Shown: piece by piece, positions 1 to 11,044 of the stretch
How positions within the stretch are numbered: position 1 is the stretch's first letter
How the letters are laid out: every line of letters starts with the position of its first letter
Source of the DNA: Siphonodentalium dalli
Lineage: Eukaryota; Mollusca; Scaphopoda; Gadilida; Siphonodentaliidae
DNA length: 64,000 nt
Reading direction: 5' to 3'
Assembly (NCBI GenBank): GCA_032622095.1
Contig: CP136063.1
Coordinates: forward strand, 281,411,426 to 281,475,425
Notes under the pieces: generated by a model
The model's input: only the letters and a program-made list of their open reading frames with translations
Told to the model about the DNA's origin: nothing
The model's database searches: none
Program-made: the position numbers and the translations under genes

Positions 1-577
1 CTGGACCGAGTTCAACCAAATTTGGTGTGGTGAGCAAGGAATTCAATCTTTAAAAAAATATTTATTAAAACAATATATATAAATCAAAATGATTAAATGA
101 CCAAATGTGCTTGAAGCGCACAAAGGGGCTGCCGCTAAATGAAGGCTCTGTTTAAGATCAAAATGTGTGCGAAGTCCCACAAAGGGGGCCACAGGTATCT
201 CCGATGCTGAATATAGGCTCCCAAAGGGAGCCTGTTTCAGTTAGTTCAGTATAATAGAAGAAAGTTGCTCGAGTAGACTAACATATGTGGTATGGAATAT
301 GTTAGATAATGGTCTGGTTGACTGACTAATCAGGAAATAGTTAGAAATTATGAAATTGTGTGTATTCTGCACAATGACCTAGGTTTACAGATGATCAGCA
401 ATTTATAAAAAAAATAATTCTCAATTAAAACAGCTTCTGAAACAGGTTAGACTGTTATTTGAACTAATTGAGACCATTCCCAGTCATAAGAGTGATATCA
501 GTAGAGTTTTATGCGATTTTAGACCAATTTTAGTGAAATTTCGGGGGTGGGTGTCAAAAAATTGGGAGTAGAAAATT
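1..577. other. AT-rich sequence, no gene seen
   Basis: No convincing coding region or RNA gene is visible. The one structure is a weak local duplication near 105-135 and 160-190, where a phrase of the form AATGTG-GAAG-CACAAAGGGG occurs twice about 60 bases apart. Confidence 0.5.
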
Positions 578-705
578 ATGTTTTCTGCAGGTTTGGGGGT
601 GGTGGGTCCCCGAAAATTCCAGATGCAAAAAAACGGCATACCTTCCTGCAATTTTTTTACTACCCCCCCCCCCCCCCCTGATTCGGGGGCCATTTTCAAA
701 CACAA
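578..705. repeat. Dispersed repeat with a long C tract
   Basis: A G-rich half containing GGTGGTGGGTCCCC is followed by an A/T-rich spacer and a run of about 17 C. A related arrangement in the opposite orientation lies at about 22100-22245, and a weaker one at 23660-23755. The open frames here on both strands are low complexity and probably meaningless. Confidence 0.5.
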
Positions 706-1074
706 CTATTACATTCACCACTTGCAACTAAGTAAATCAACCTTGTTGTGGAAAATTAAACATATTCGAGCCGCATTGCGTTTTACTCACGCCCGCAGCG
801 GGGATTATAGGATGACCATGCAGCGTGGCAATGTTTAGCAGTTCGCCGGATACAGTTCGGCGGATTCGCCCGAACGCAACAAAATAGGCTCTACGTATCT
901 CATGTTAAGGAACGCTGGTATGTATGTTTGTGTATAAAACCATGTGATACATTGATGTTTATTTTTGTCACATATATGTTGAAACACTAATCTTGTGTAT
1001 GATGTATGTTTAAACTCTTCGTTTGCGGAGGAAATAAATGTGTGTGTATACACACACACACACATATATATATA
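706..1074. other. Intergenic sequence ending in a (TG/CA)n-(TA)n microsatellite
   Basis: No gene recognised. The last 40 bases are a TG/CA then TA dinucleotide run that leads straight into the first Helitron border at 1075. Confidence 0.5.
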
Positions 1075-1688
1075 TCTATTATATATTTTGGAAGATCTGT
1101 GTGTCTGTGTGTGTGTCTGTGTGTGTGTTCGCGATGAACTCGAAAACGGCCCACCCGATTTCGATGAAACTTGGTATGTGAGGGTATTTTCGGCCGGGGA
1201 CGAACATAGGCATATTAATTTGTCCGTGCGACATGACCTTGACCTTGAAATCGGGTCATTTCAAGGTCAAACGCCCGAATATCACGGGATTTCGATGAAA
1301 CTTGGTATGTCGTGGTACTTTCTTATGGCGAGTCTCATAGGCATATTCATTTGCCCGTGCAACGTGACCTTGACCTTGAAATCGTGTAACTTCAAGGTCA
1401 AATCGCCAATTTTGATGGGATTTCGACGAAATTTGATACGTGGGGTTAGTTTTGTCCACTGATTGTTTTGGACGGGTCCAATCGTGACCCCGACCAGACC
1501 TTGGCCTTCAAAATGATCAATTCAAGGTCAAATCGGGTAAAACCGGATGTATTTCGACGGGCACGTTTGTCGGGTACTTTTGTCCGGGCAGTGTTTTTGG
1601 ACTGGTCAAATCGTGACCCCACTTGACCTTGACCTTCAAAATGGACAATTCAAGGTCAAAGCCCGGACGAAGTCGGGTCACCTTCTAG
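1075..1688 (+). mobile_element. Non-autonomous Helitron copy 1
   Basis: The element begins with TC after an A (TCTATTATATATTTTGG, then a TCTGTGTG-rich stretch). It ends with a GC-rich imperfect hairpin (CCCGGACGAAGTCGGG) about 10 bases before CTAG. These are the family hallmarks of Helitrons: 5' TC, 3' hairpin plus CTRR, insertion between A and T. The body is degenerate tandem ~131-bp units with TTCGATGAAACTTGGTATGT and repeated TGACCTTGACCTT blocks. There is no Rep/helicase coding sequence, so it can move only in trans. Open frames inside it are by-products of the repeats. Confidence 0.75.
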
Positions 1689-2465
1689 TCTATTATATAT
1701 TTTGTAAGATCTGTCTGTGTATCTGTCTGTGGTCTGTGGTCTGTGTGTTCGCGATGAACTCGAAAACGGCCGACCCGATTTCGATGAAACTTGGTATGTG
1801 GGGGTATTTTCGGCCGGGGGGTGGCATAGGCATATTTATTTTCAGATCCGAGGTCAACTTTTCATGTGCCGAGGTCAAATCTGTTTTTACGCTGTGTTAC
1901 GGGACTTTCATTTGAGTTCGGTGCTTACAAATCGATTCGAAACAGCGCGAATAATTAAATGCCAGTCATAATAATGACACTGTGAGAATCTTTCGTGTTT
2001 CCTCTTTCCAACGATATATAATGCGTATGTATCCGTTTTAGTTATCTGCCTCAATTATCAAGAAGAAGTGGTACTATCTTCCATCAGGATAAAAACAATG
2101 CGTAACTTCTATGACGTCGTTAGAGTTCATAAAGTTAGATCACGTTAACGCTTAACCGGCCGATGCATTTGACTGTTTCAGACGTCTTGGCGATATCTCG
2201 GGCACCGATGGTAATTTATCTTTACGTTGAAACTTGATAATTAATGAGCGTGTGTATATGAGGCGCGTTTATATACTTGAGTGGAAATCAAATCGGGTTA
2301 AAAGGTCAAATCGGGTAAAACCGGATTGATTTCGACGGGTACTTTTGTCGGGTACTTTTGTTCGGGCAGTGTTTTGGACGGGTCAAATCGTGACCCCACT
2401 TGACCTTGGCCTTCAAAATAGACAATTCAAGGTCAAACCCCGGACGAAGTCGGGTGACATTCTAG
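1689..2465 (+). mobile_element. Non-autonomous Helitron copy 2 with unrelated internal sequence
   Basis: It starts with TC directly after the CTAG of copy 1 (a CTAG|TC junction) and ends in hairpin plus CTAG at 2462-2465. The first ~155 bases and the last ~185 match the other copies. About 1850-2285 matches none of them and looks like single-copy cargo or an older insertion. It might also be two truncated copies flanking ordinary sequence. The shared strand and matching ends favour one element. Confidence 0.6.

Positions 2466-2493
<28 letters not shown>
2466..2493. repeat. (AT)n microsatellite between two Helitrons
   Basis: About 14 TA/AT dinucleotides fill the gap between the 3' CTAG of one Helitron and the 5' TC of the next. 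Confidence 0.9.
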
Positions 2494-2497
<4 letters not shown>

Positions 2498-2943
2498 ATA
2501 TATATTTTGAAGACCTCTGTTTGTTTGTCTGTCTGTCTGTATGTTTGTCTGTCATTGATACAAATCTACGATTCTCGACCGATCGGGACGAAACTTGGTA
2601 CGTGTGTGTAGTTTGACCAGGCGGTGGACGTTGTCGTATTGGCGGGCCCGTGCGGCGCCCGCTTCGCGCATGCGCAGACGAGATCTCGGAAACGGGTGGA
2701 GCTATCGACTTGAAATTTGGTATGTGAATGTATCTTGCCCCGGATACGAATTTTATCGGGTCGCCGAGCCCATGCGACGCCAGCTTCGCGCATGCGCAGA
2801 CCAGATCTAGGAAACGGATACAGCTATCGACTTGAAATTTGGTTTTTGAATAGCCCGGACAACGTCGGGCTGGGTAGAGCTATCGACTTGAAAATTGGTT
2901 TTTGAATAGCCCGGACAACGTCGGGCTCAGCCTCATCGGCTAG
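2494..2943 (+). mobile_element. Non-autonomous Helitron copy 3 (second sequence type)
   Basis: It starts TCTCATATATATTTTGAAGACC and ends with the perfect hairpin AGCCCGGACAACGTCGGGCT followed by CTAG at 2940-2943. Its body is a different unit from copies 1, 2 and 4: ~120-bp repeats with GAGCTATCGACTTGAAATTTGG, CGGATACGAATTTTATCGGG and the CpG-rich phrase CGCGCATGCGCAGA. The terminal hairpin region is itself duplicated (about 2845 and 2910). No coding capacity. Confidence 0.75.
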
Positions 2944-3670
2944 TCTATTATATATTTTGGAAGATCTGTGTGTCTGTGTGTTCGCGATGAACTCGAAAAC
3001 GGCCCACCCGATTTCGATGAAACTTGGTATGTGGGGGTATTTTCGACCGGGGACGAATATAGGCATATTAATTTGTCCGCGCGACGTCACATTGACCTTG
3101 AAATCGGGTAATTTCAAGGTCAAACGCCCGAATATCACGGAATTTCGATGAAACTTGGTATGTGGGGGTATTTTCGGCCGGGGGTTGGCATGGGCCTATT
3201 AATTTGTCCGTGCGACGTGACCTTGACCTTGAAATCGGGTCATTTCAAGGTCAAACGCCCGAATATTACGGGATTTCGATGAAACTTGGTATGTGGGGGT
3301 ATTTTCGGCCGGGGGTTGGCATGGGCCTATTAATTTGCCCGTGCGACGTGACCTTGACTTTGAAATCGGGTCAATTCAAGGTCAAATCGCCAATTTTGAT
3401 GGAATTTCGACGAAATTTGATACGTGGGGTTACTTTTGTCCACTGAGTGTTTTGGACGGGTGGAGTCGTGACCCCGACCTGACCTTTACCTTCAAAATGA
3501 TCAATTCAAGGTCAAATCGGGTAAAACCGGATGGATTTCGACGGGCACGTTTGTCGGGTACTTTTGTCCGGGCAGTGTTTTGGACTGGTCAAATCGTGAC
3601 CCCACTTGACCTTGACCTTCAAAATGGACAATTCAAGGTCAAAGCCCGGACGAAGTCGGGTCACCTTCTA

Positions 3671-3671
<1 letters not shown>
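2944..3671 (+). mobile_element. Non-autonomous Helitron copy 4
   Basis: It begins TC immediately after the CTAG of copy 3 and ends CTAG at 3668-3671 after the CCCGGACGAAGTCGGG hairpin. It contains three clear 131-bp units (the phrase TTTCGATGAAACTTGG at about 3012, 3143 and 3274). Each unit carries TGACCTTGAC and TTTCAAGGTCAA blocks. Confidence 0.78.

Positions 3672-3715
<44 letters not shown>
3672..3715. repeat. (AT)n microsatellite between opposed Helitron 3' ends
   Basis: About 22 dinucleotides separate the 3' CTAG of plus-strand copy 4 from the 3' CTAG of minus-strand copy 5. Confidence 0.9.
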
Positions 3716-3716
<1 letters not shown>

Positions 3717-4456
3717 TAGGCGATGAGCCCGACGTTGTCCGCGCTATTCAATAACCAAATTTCAAGTCGATAGCTCCACCCATTTCCGAGATCTGGTATG
3801 CGCATGCGCGAAGCTTGCGTCGCACGGGCTCGGCGACCCGATAAAAATCGTATCCGTGGCAAGATACATTCACATAGCAAATTTCAAGTCGATAGCTCCA
3901 CCCGTTTCCGAGATCTCGTCTGCGCTTGCGCTGCACGGGCGTCGCACGGGCTCGCCAATACGACAAGGACGACCGCAACACACGTACCAAGTTTCGTCCC
4001 GATCGGTCGAAACGACAGCACAACACGCATTTTTTGTTTTTCATGAATTAATTCATGGTACCCGTCCCTCAAAGACTGACCCGATGAAAAATTCCCCTGT
4101 TCCTAGGACATTTATGACACAACAACCCATTCTGCCTTTTTAATCGAGATAATTGCATTCCGCGTTTCGTTTTGCATTCGTATTTTACGCATGGGTAGCC
4201 GTTTAGCAGCTTCGATTGTAATAAAGAGCGTTAATCCTTAACACCTCCGAATATGGTCAATATAAAGATCGTTAGTGCCTTAACCCCCATAGTGGCGTTT
4301 GCGGTGATTTTGATGATTGGGAGTGGAGAATCGGTGCTCAGAGCTTGTCCAAAATGCGACGTCGACGATTCCCGTGGGATTTTACCTTTGGAAGTTTGGT
4401 CTCGATCGGTCAACCCGTTTTCGATTCTATAAAGGACATAGACAGACAGAGGTCTT

Positions 4457-4458
<2 letters not shown>
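3716..4458 (-). mobile_element. Non-autonomous Helitron copy 5, minus strand
   Basis: Read on the minus strand, it ends in the hairpin with GACGTTGTCC/GTCGGGCT and CTAG (3716-3719). Its body is copy-3-type units (3750-4040), and it begins near 4458 with the GAAGACCTCTGTCTGTC leader. The exact 5' TC is lost in the (AT)n expansion. About 4040-4330 is not shared with copy 3, except for a phrase at about 4072-4110 that recurs inverted at 49250 and 50130. Confidence 0.65.

Positions 4459-4521
<63 letters not shown>
4459..4521. repeat. Long (AT)n microsatellite
   Basis: About 31 AT/TA dinucleotides, abutting the 5' end of the minus-strand Helitron. Confidence 0.95.
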
Positions 4522-4524
<3 letters not shown>

Positions 4525-5956
4525 ACTCAAATTAATACGAAGATGTTCGGTTGCAGATTGTGCAAATGACTTGTAATGCATGGGGGGGGGGGTCATGTCC
4601 AAGGACAGGGAGGGGACACAGTTTCAGAGATCGCCATGCCCGTTCAACAGTTCATCGGGTAACGTTCCGCATATTTGCCCAAACTGGGTTTATTTCCAAT
4701 TATAACGAAATAATTCAGTTAGATGTTGTGCAATTGCATACTTGTAATTGGAGCTTAATAGCCAAGGGCAGCGTGATGATATGTATAGTTATGGTACTTG
4801 ATTTGTATGGGCCAATTGTAATATCCAACCACGTGATACATCACGTGATGAATGCAGAGGGCCTTCTAGAATATTGCTAATTAAAGGTAGAAGTCAAAAT
4901 CCTTAATCGTCTCAATTATCCATCAACGAACTCAAAGAACACAAGATGGTACATGTAGTACGGCGGATACATATACAATAAATTGGACGCGACGAGAGAC
5001 AGCGCTAGAAGACACGTAACTGACGATAAATTAAATGGAAAAAACTATTTGAACTGAGAACACAGTTCAAGGCAAAACAGCGGGAAACCGAGAAAAAAGA
5101 TACATAATCCGATTAATCGCCCGTCAATTACTATTTATTTGGTTTCAGGGTTAAAAAATATTTGAATCTAGTCGAGGAACCCACCTATCAAAGCTCAGCG
5201 TTATTAGATATGGATTTTTAAAATCTATTATTTTTCACCATAGAGACTTAATAGTGGCCCAATAAATAGTCGACGAGACGACGGTCTCGGACCAAATTGC
5301 GGATGAAGATGGATAACTCTAAAATCAAGAAGCTTTGTGTTGATAATAAGGCCAAATTTCGTCAAACAGCGTGTTGATAAATACCACGTTTCGGGCAATT
5401 TTATACTATAGTTGACAGTGGTTAGCATTATATTTAATCGATTCTGATAACTGAAGCGAGTTTAAGGAATCAGGGAGCTAAATGTGTTCCAGAGTCGAGT
5501 AGCGAGTGCCCCGTGGAATGATAAAGGTGAAGGTAACACACCTTATATATATGACACGTTATTAAAGGATGACATCGTGTTTATTTAATTTGTACATCAT
5601 ATCTGAATAATTTAAACTGGTGAATTAATGGGGGAATGGATTTTTGTGAGTGGGAAATTTATTTAACTCGCTGCTGTAGTTCTGAGTTTTTCCAGATCAA
5701 ATTTGGCTGTGGGATAGCCCTGTCGTACACTTGGGGATTTATTTTAAAAAGTAAACTCATGACCTATGATTTTTCTTGCATTTTCGTGATCAACTGGTGT
5801 CAATCGAGCTGTGTAAACATCACTGGGCTTCAATTCGGTGAATTTGGCCAAAATAGCACAGTAGCAATGTTATAGTTTATGCCTCCGAAACATGCCGAGC
5901 ATTGCTCTTTGAACATGCTTGGGACTATACAACACACCAGGCGCCTATTTTTAGAA
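4522..5956. other. No gene seen
   Basis: AT-rich sequence with a short G tract at about 4581 and scattered short open frames that have no family resemblance, codon bias or splice context. No repeat or RNA gene recognised. Confidence 0.5.
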
Positions 5957-6119
5957 GCAAATTTAATTTTTGAGACAGTGCAAATTGTTTTGGGTGGGAT
6001 TCGAACCCCGGCCCATGATGGCGAGCGCGCCTTGCGACTCAAAGTCCGACGTCATGGGCCGGGGTTCGATTCCCACCCAATCCCAAAAACAATTTGCACT
6101 GTCTCAAAAATTAAATTTG
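5957..6119. repeat. Foldback repeat with tRNA-like T-arm in both arms
   Basis: Arms 5957-6018 and 6052-6119 are near-perfect inverted repeats around a 33-base loop. The right arm has a 6-base insertion. Each arm holds GGGGTTCGAWTCCCA in outward orientation, a good pol III B box / T-arm sequence. The loop plus right arm (about 6015-6085) resembles the 3' two thirds of a Leu/Ser-type tRNA (GGCGAGC-like D arm, GACTCAAAGTC anticodon-arm-like). I see a tRNA-derived foldback or SINE-like MITE, not a working tRNA: the acceptor stem and a clean anticodon stem are missing. Confidence 0.6.
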
Positions 6120-7439
6120 ATTTATACAGCAGTTTGAACAGCGCGTGGGAGAAAGATGTGAAGTACTCGCTAACAGAAGAAAAGTTGCAACAAGAAGATC
6201 AGTCGAAATATATAATTCATTCCAAATAAGGCTGAATAGTAAGTAGCCTCTCATTTGTAAAAAAGATGTGTTTCGTGAATTTGGGCAACATAGTTTATCG
6301 CAAATCCCATATACTGGAGACATTGGAAACCAATGTTGACAAGCTTCTTATGGATTAGTTGCCTCAAAAATATCAAATAATATCATGGCATGTCCCATCC
6401 AATTATTTCAATCCGTGTGCTAGTCCAAGTCTTCTTGTACTAAAACCAGCTAAGATATTGGGATGGCGATGCTGGAGTGAGTTTATCAATTGAACATGTA
6501 TTTCAAAGATTGAAAATAGGATGGTAGTCATGTCAGTCCCATGCATGGAGTTTGTCTCGGAGAGATCAGCAGGAAGTTATCGACACATATAACTACACTG
6601 TGGTTCCCCGTCTGCATTTAAATCGTCATCACCTCTGTAACTGGCTGAACAAGTTTTCATTGTTTTCAAAAAGGAAAACACGTTCGATACTAAGTCCCCG
6701 GAAAACTGCTAATTTCTGAAGTTGTCATATAACAAACCCTACACTAACAGCGTGAATACCCGTGATAAAATTGTGTCCTCAAGAAAAAAAACATTGGGGG
6801 GCAATCTTCGATTTTGTATTATTAATGCCACAGTATGGCGTGGACGGCTGTTTCCTAAGGGTAGCAAGTGACACGTTAACGGCCACTGTATTGGTGGCGA
6901 TCAGTGGTAATGTCATACCGATCACACAGCATGTAGCGCTGTTGGTGAGACATCCTCGCGAGTGAGAGCTTTGTCTGAACAACAGACCATCAGCAGTGCC
7001 GTTGCCGATAGCCCACAGTTTTCGCCAGCATAACAAGTCTCGTGAGCGTCATTTTGCTCTATAAAGTACGCCTCAACACAGGCTGTGTTTTAAACAAATT
7101 GTTCTGATATAAGAGTACACATGCAGAGAATAACATTATCTAGTATTTCTGAGTGGGTGCATGTACCAAAATTATCCAATGAGTGACCCCGACAAGTGTT
7201 TACTTTCGCGGGTGGGTTGTCATGAGCCGAAATAAACATCTGTCTCAGTCACCATGGTCACGAATGAGATATTTATTTCCACTAAGAACTCTATTTTTGT
7301 ATTATATGCGTTCCAAAGATATTCAACACTTACTAACTATACCAGTCTGCTCTCGTTAACTTAAAGGTACTCAATCAGATTCGATGGTCCCCATATAATC
7401 AGATTCCAACAACAACATTATTAGAAATGACGCTTCATA
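6120..7439. other. No gene seen
   Basis: No coding region, RNA gene or repeat family recognised. Open frames up to 85 codons on both strands lack any recognisable domain. Confidence 0.45.
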
Positions 7440-8787
7440 ATTGTAGCTGGCAATGCTTCTAGTGGAGCGGACGGAACCGATTTAAGAAAGTTTAGTCCAT
7501 CGGGACCACACACAAGCTTGTAATACATCATTTTGAAGTTTATGACATTCGGCAGCGGGTAGGACCCGGTGTGAAATATACAAATCATGCAAAAGTTGAT
7601 TTTTAGAGGATTAAGTGCCAAAATTCAGCAAAAATCCCTGTTTTTGTAAAATGCGGCAAAATGAGAAATAAAAGTATAGAGACGCGAACATTTTGCGCTA
7701 AAATATTGAAGTCTACATACCTCTAGATATTTACTATGATAGTGTTACGATTTCTCTGATATAACGAAGATTTTTTTTTTAATTTATTGTAAAAATAGAC
7801 AAAACAGTGCAATTTTTCATTTTTTTTGCCTCACTTAATGGGCGATAGATCAATATTGTTTTGACCTGAAATATCGTATATAGTCTATAAAAGTGCGGAT
7901 ATATATACCGCATACGACAATATGCTGAATATGTCATTATATTTAACACGTGCTGTGTTATGTAAGATTATTTCAACCCTCACCCCAAAATTCAGCAAAA
8001 AGTCACTGTTTTAGGGAAATTCGGCACAAATGTTTTACAAAAGAACAGGTATTCGGGATATTTGTGTGCTACGATATAGCGGGTTACATACTTATAAATA
8101 CAAAGTATTTAAATGCCATGATTTCGGTGATAGATGTAAAAATTTCTTAAATTTACTTGGAAAATAGACAAAAAAATAATTCATTTTCAGTTGTTTCGCC
8201 CCTCTTAATAGGCGATTATTAAATATTTCATTGAATGGAGATCCCGTATATAATCTAGAAACTTGTGGAAATATATACTGCATATGATTGTAGGATAAAG
8301 ATGTCATTCTTTGTCATAGGTGATATGTGGTGGTAGATTGTGTCACCCCTACCCCAAAATTCAGAACAAAAATAAGTTTTAGAAATTTCGGTATGGCAGA
8401 ATACAAAAGCACAACAACTCCGATTATTTTGTGCTATTATATTGCAGTCTACCCACTTCGAGATATACATTGTGATAATGCCATGGTATCATTGACATAT
8501 GGCAATATTTCGGAGTGTTCTGGTGAAAGTAGACCGAAAATCGTGAAATTTAAACTTGTTTTGCCCCTCTACATGGGTGATAATTCAATTCCATTTTGAA
8601 CTAGGACAAACTCTCAAGAGTTGCAAGACGAGACACATAATGCATATGAATGTTGTGGGATTGTATCATCTTCTGTCGTATTTGTTTGGTTACGTTATTG
8701 CACCCCTCACCCCAATAATATAATACATCGCAAGATGAGACAAACGCGGAATTATATGCATTATACACATACCTTATCAAGCTGAGT
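7440..8787 (+). repeat. Left arm of a long inverted repeat (~365-bp subunits)
   Basis: The arm is the reverse complement, with divergence, of 11045-12560. It is made of about three tandem units with period 356-366: the phrase CCCAAAATTCAGCAAAAA or a variant starts near 7620, 7986 and 8351, and CACCCCAATAATAT near 8707. Both the inner border (GTATGTGTATAATGCATAT inverted against about 11060) and the outer border (TACATCATTTTGAAG inverted against the 60-bp repeats at 12.3 kb) match. Confidence 0.7.
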
Positions 8788-9551
8788 GAACTTTTGTTAA
8801 ATTCTTCAGCAGCAGGGGTCCACGCCGTTACTTTTCCCAAAAGGGTTGTTGGTACGACTTCCTTTACATATCGTAGGTCGTCTGCACCCTGGAACCGGTG
8901 GAAGCCAAAGTTTTTTTGCGTCTGGGTGCAGAAATGTTCTCTGGGTTGGACCATATTTCTTGGGTTTACCACCGTGCTTTCTGGTTCAATAAATGGAATC
9001 TCAATTCCGTCTCCGCCGCTTGCGGCACCTATTCCACTTTGGAATATGATGAGGAACAGATGCCGTAATATCTCCAAGGCCTTGATCATTACATGTCGAA
9101 TTTCTCTGACCATGTATGTCTGTCAATGTGTCAGGAAGAATATATTTCTCCTGTGCATTTGGTTGTGGTTTTGGTTTAGCTCTTTGGAACTCATCCCCAT
9201 GCATTGCTTACGGCAGCAGAAACTACTGCTGTATTGCCATGTGATCATGGAGACCCATAATAGGTTCGGTAAGCTTTCTGAGCATTTGTGAATTTCCATA
9301 ACTTCCAGGAGTCACATGGCATATTCTGCCAATATATGTGTTCTCTCCCATAGCTTGTGCCTTATCCGTGCTGCTTATCGCGGTAAATAAGTGGGCTCGT
9401 GATCATCAGTTTCAACAGTTCCAATTCCTTCTGGGGAATTTGTGTTGATATGCTTTGACAAGTGACGAGAAGATTCTATCTCTGGCAGAGTTTCCGATGA
9501 GTCAGAAGATACAACTCGGTATGCCTTATTCGTTTCGTTGGACTCAATGAT
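8788..9551 (-). pseudogene. Decayed sequence downstream of a Gypsy protease
   Basis: On the minus strand this continues the pol region after the protease. A stretch near 9110-9150 has the character of the linker before reverse transcriptase (LPDTLTD followed by helical sequence), but no reverse transcriptase, RNase H or integrase motif follows before the inverted-repeat arm begins. Two overlapping frames of 170 and 67 codons are open and disagree with each other, as expected for frameshifted sequence. I assign no function. Confidence 0.35.
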
Positions 9552-9920
9552 CTACAGCTCGTGTGCTACATCATTTATGTAACATATGGCATATGGGGCG
9601 TCCACAACAATATGATGCTTTCTTATGACCTTTTGGCCAATAATTCCGTCTAGGCTTATGTCAACCACTATCATGCGCTGTTTGATAGTATCATCTTCGA
9701 CCACTATCTCACATTCTGCTGCACCACGGTAATCTATTTTGATTCCATTTATTGTCTCCAAATCACCATATAGATGGGTATCCAGTTTGGGTTTATCTTC
9801 CGATAAGTAGTCATACAGTTTCTTTGAGAGCATGGAAACTGTTGCTCCAGTATCAATCAGAAACCTCACTGGCTGCCCATAGAGATTGCAATCTAAATAC
9901 AGGTCTCCTTCTTCAGAAGA
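9552..9920 (-). pseudogene. Ty3/Gypsy-type retroviral-like aspartic protease fragment
   Basis: The minus-strand frame contains FLIDTGATVSML, the canonical D-T-G active-site loop of retropepsins, and about 70 residues later the conserved DGIIG motif before a helix (VIRKHH), as in Ty3/Gypsy proteases. The in-frame sequence reaches upstream past the first possible start to about 9920 (a strand with LYLDC before the DTG), so the domain is part of a polyprotein and not a separate gene. It follows the gag-like region at higher coordinates in the normal gag-to-protease order. Frameshifts on both sides and no reverse transcriptase make it a relic. Retropepsins normally act as dimers to cut gag-pol. 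Confidence 0.8.
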
Positions 9921-9927
9921 TCTGTAT

Positions 9928-10690
9928 CTATAACAAACCCCTTGGAGTTACGATATCCATTTGTGTTCTGTTGGTCTCCCCTACCACGATAGGCATTAGG
10001 ACACATGTCGCGTGGATTGTGACAAGTTCTGCATCTGGTCCGTTCTTTGTATTAGTTTGTGTTATAATCAGGACTATCATTATAATTCTGTCTCCATTGT
10101 CTATCGTCACGACACTTCCTCCAGGACTCATTTGTGTTACTCTTTTTCTCCATGTTTTGGTTCTCCAAGTTTGTCTGTGATGACTGGGATGGTTGTGCGC
10201 TATCCTGAGTTTTCCCATTAGAACCAGTTTGGGGCTTCAGTTCATATATTATCTTGTTGAGTTCTTCAAACTCTATAGTCTTGCTTTGTGTTTGGTCTGC
10301 TTCATTTACTGCCCTAGCATAATCTTTAGCCCTATGTTTCAGACTTGGAAAAAGCCTCTAATTCAACTGCATGTCTTACGCTCTCATCAAGAGAGCCCGA
10401 TCGTGCTTGTTTTACCCTGAGCCGTATATCTGGATCATACAAACCACCAATAAATTGGTCCTTTACCAATGTGTCTCTCAATTCATGTGATGTAGTATGA
10501 TATGCCATATTGGCCAGACGTCGGATGCTCTGTCCCATTTAGGGAGGCTCTCCCCTGCCCTTTATCGTCGTTCACGCAATTGTACCATATACAAGTCAGT
10601 CTGGCTTTTTGTCAGCAAATCGGCCTTCTATCGCAGCAACAAGAACGGCACTATTTTCTCCCAAATGGACTCGCAGTCGTCACTTCTGTG
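9928..10690 (-). pseudogene. Ty3/Gypsy-type gag relic
   Basis: A 68-codon minus-strand segment (10332-10538) contains IRRLANMAY, HELRDTLVKDQFIGGL and RHAVELEAF, typical of the C-terminal half of Ty3/Gypsy gag capsid domains in invertebrates. Weak gag-like sequence continues upstream to about 10640 in a shifted frame, with a stop directly before the first Met at 10538. Near 10015-10040 a Cys-x2-Cys cluster recalls a damaged zinc knuckle. Gag would form the particle and bind element RNA. The frameshifts show it is no longer functional here. Confidence 0.7.
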
Positions 10691-11044
10691 AAAATGTGTT
10701 TAGACCGTACGAAACACATACGACTACAATATAAGCTACTCGTAATTCTTATATGTATAGTAGTTAATTGTGCGATATATGTCCATTGCCCGTATTTATA
10801 TTTCACTGCACGTTTGATAACTTTACACATAATAACCATCGAGATATTTCAATTTGTTTTGATGGTAGCTACATACGCGTTTATAAACTTCTTTATTTAT
10901 TGTTATTTCTGAAGATTTGCCTTTGTTCGTATTTCGTGGTAATTTTGCGAAACCTCTCTTTACATATATAATCCTATACATGTGAAGCTATATCATGCGA
11001 AGGTAACATATGCAATGCTGCATTTTCTTCAACTCAAATAACTT
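10691..11044. other. Spacer inside the inverted repeat
   Basis: AT-rich sequence between the gag relic and the right arm. Nothing recognised. Confidence 0.4.

Noticed and set aside
995-3754. Open frames of up to 155 codons with repeated phrases such as DFDETWYVGVFSAG
   Set aside because: They follow the 131-bp Helitron units, occur in several frames and on both strands, and contain no protein domain.
6020-6085. Functional tRNA gene
   Set aside because: The T-arm is good, but the acceptor stem and a proper anticodon stem are missing, and the sequence is part of a palindrome.
8601-9113. 170-codon minus-strand open frame as a gene
   Set aside because: It joins the decayed pol-like region with the inverted-repeat arm and has no consistent domain.
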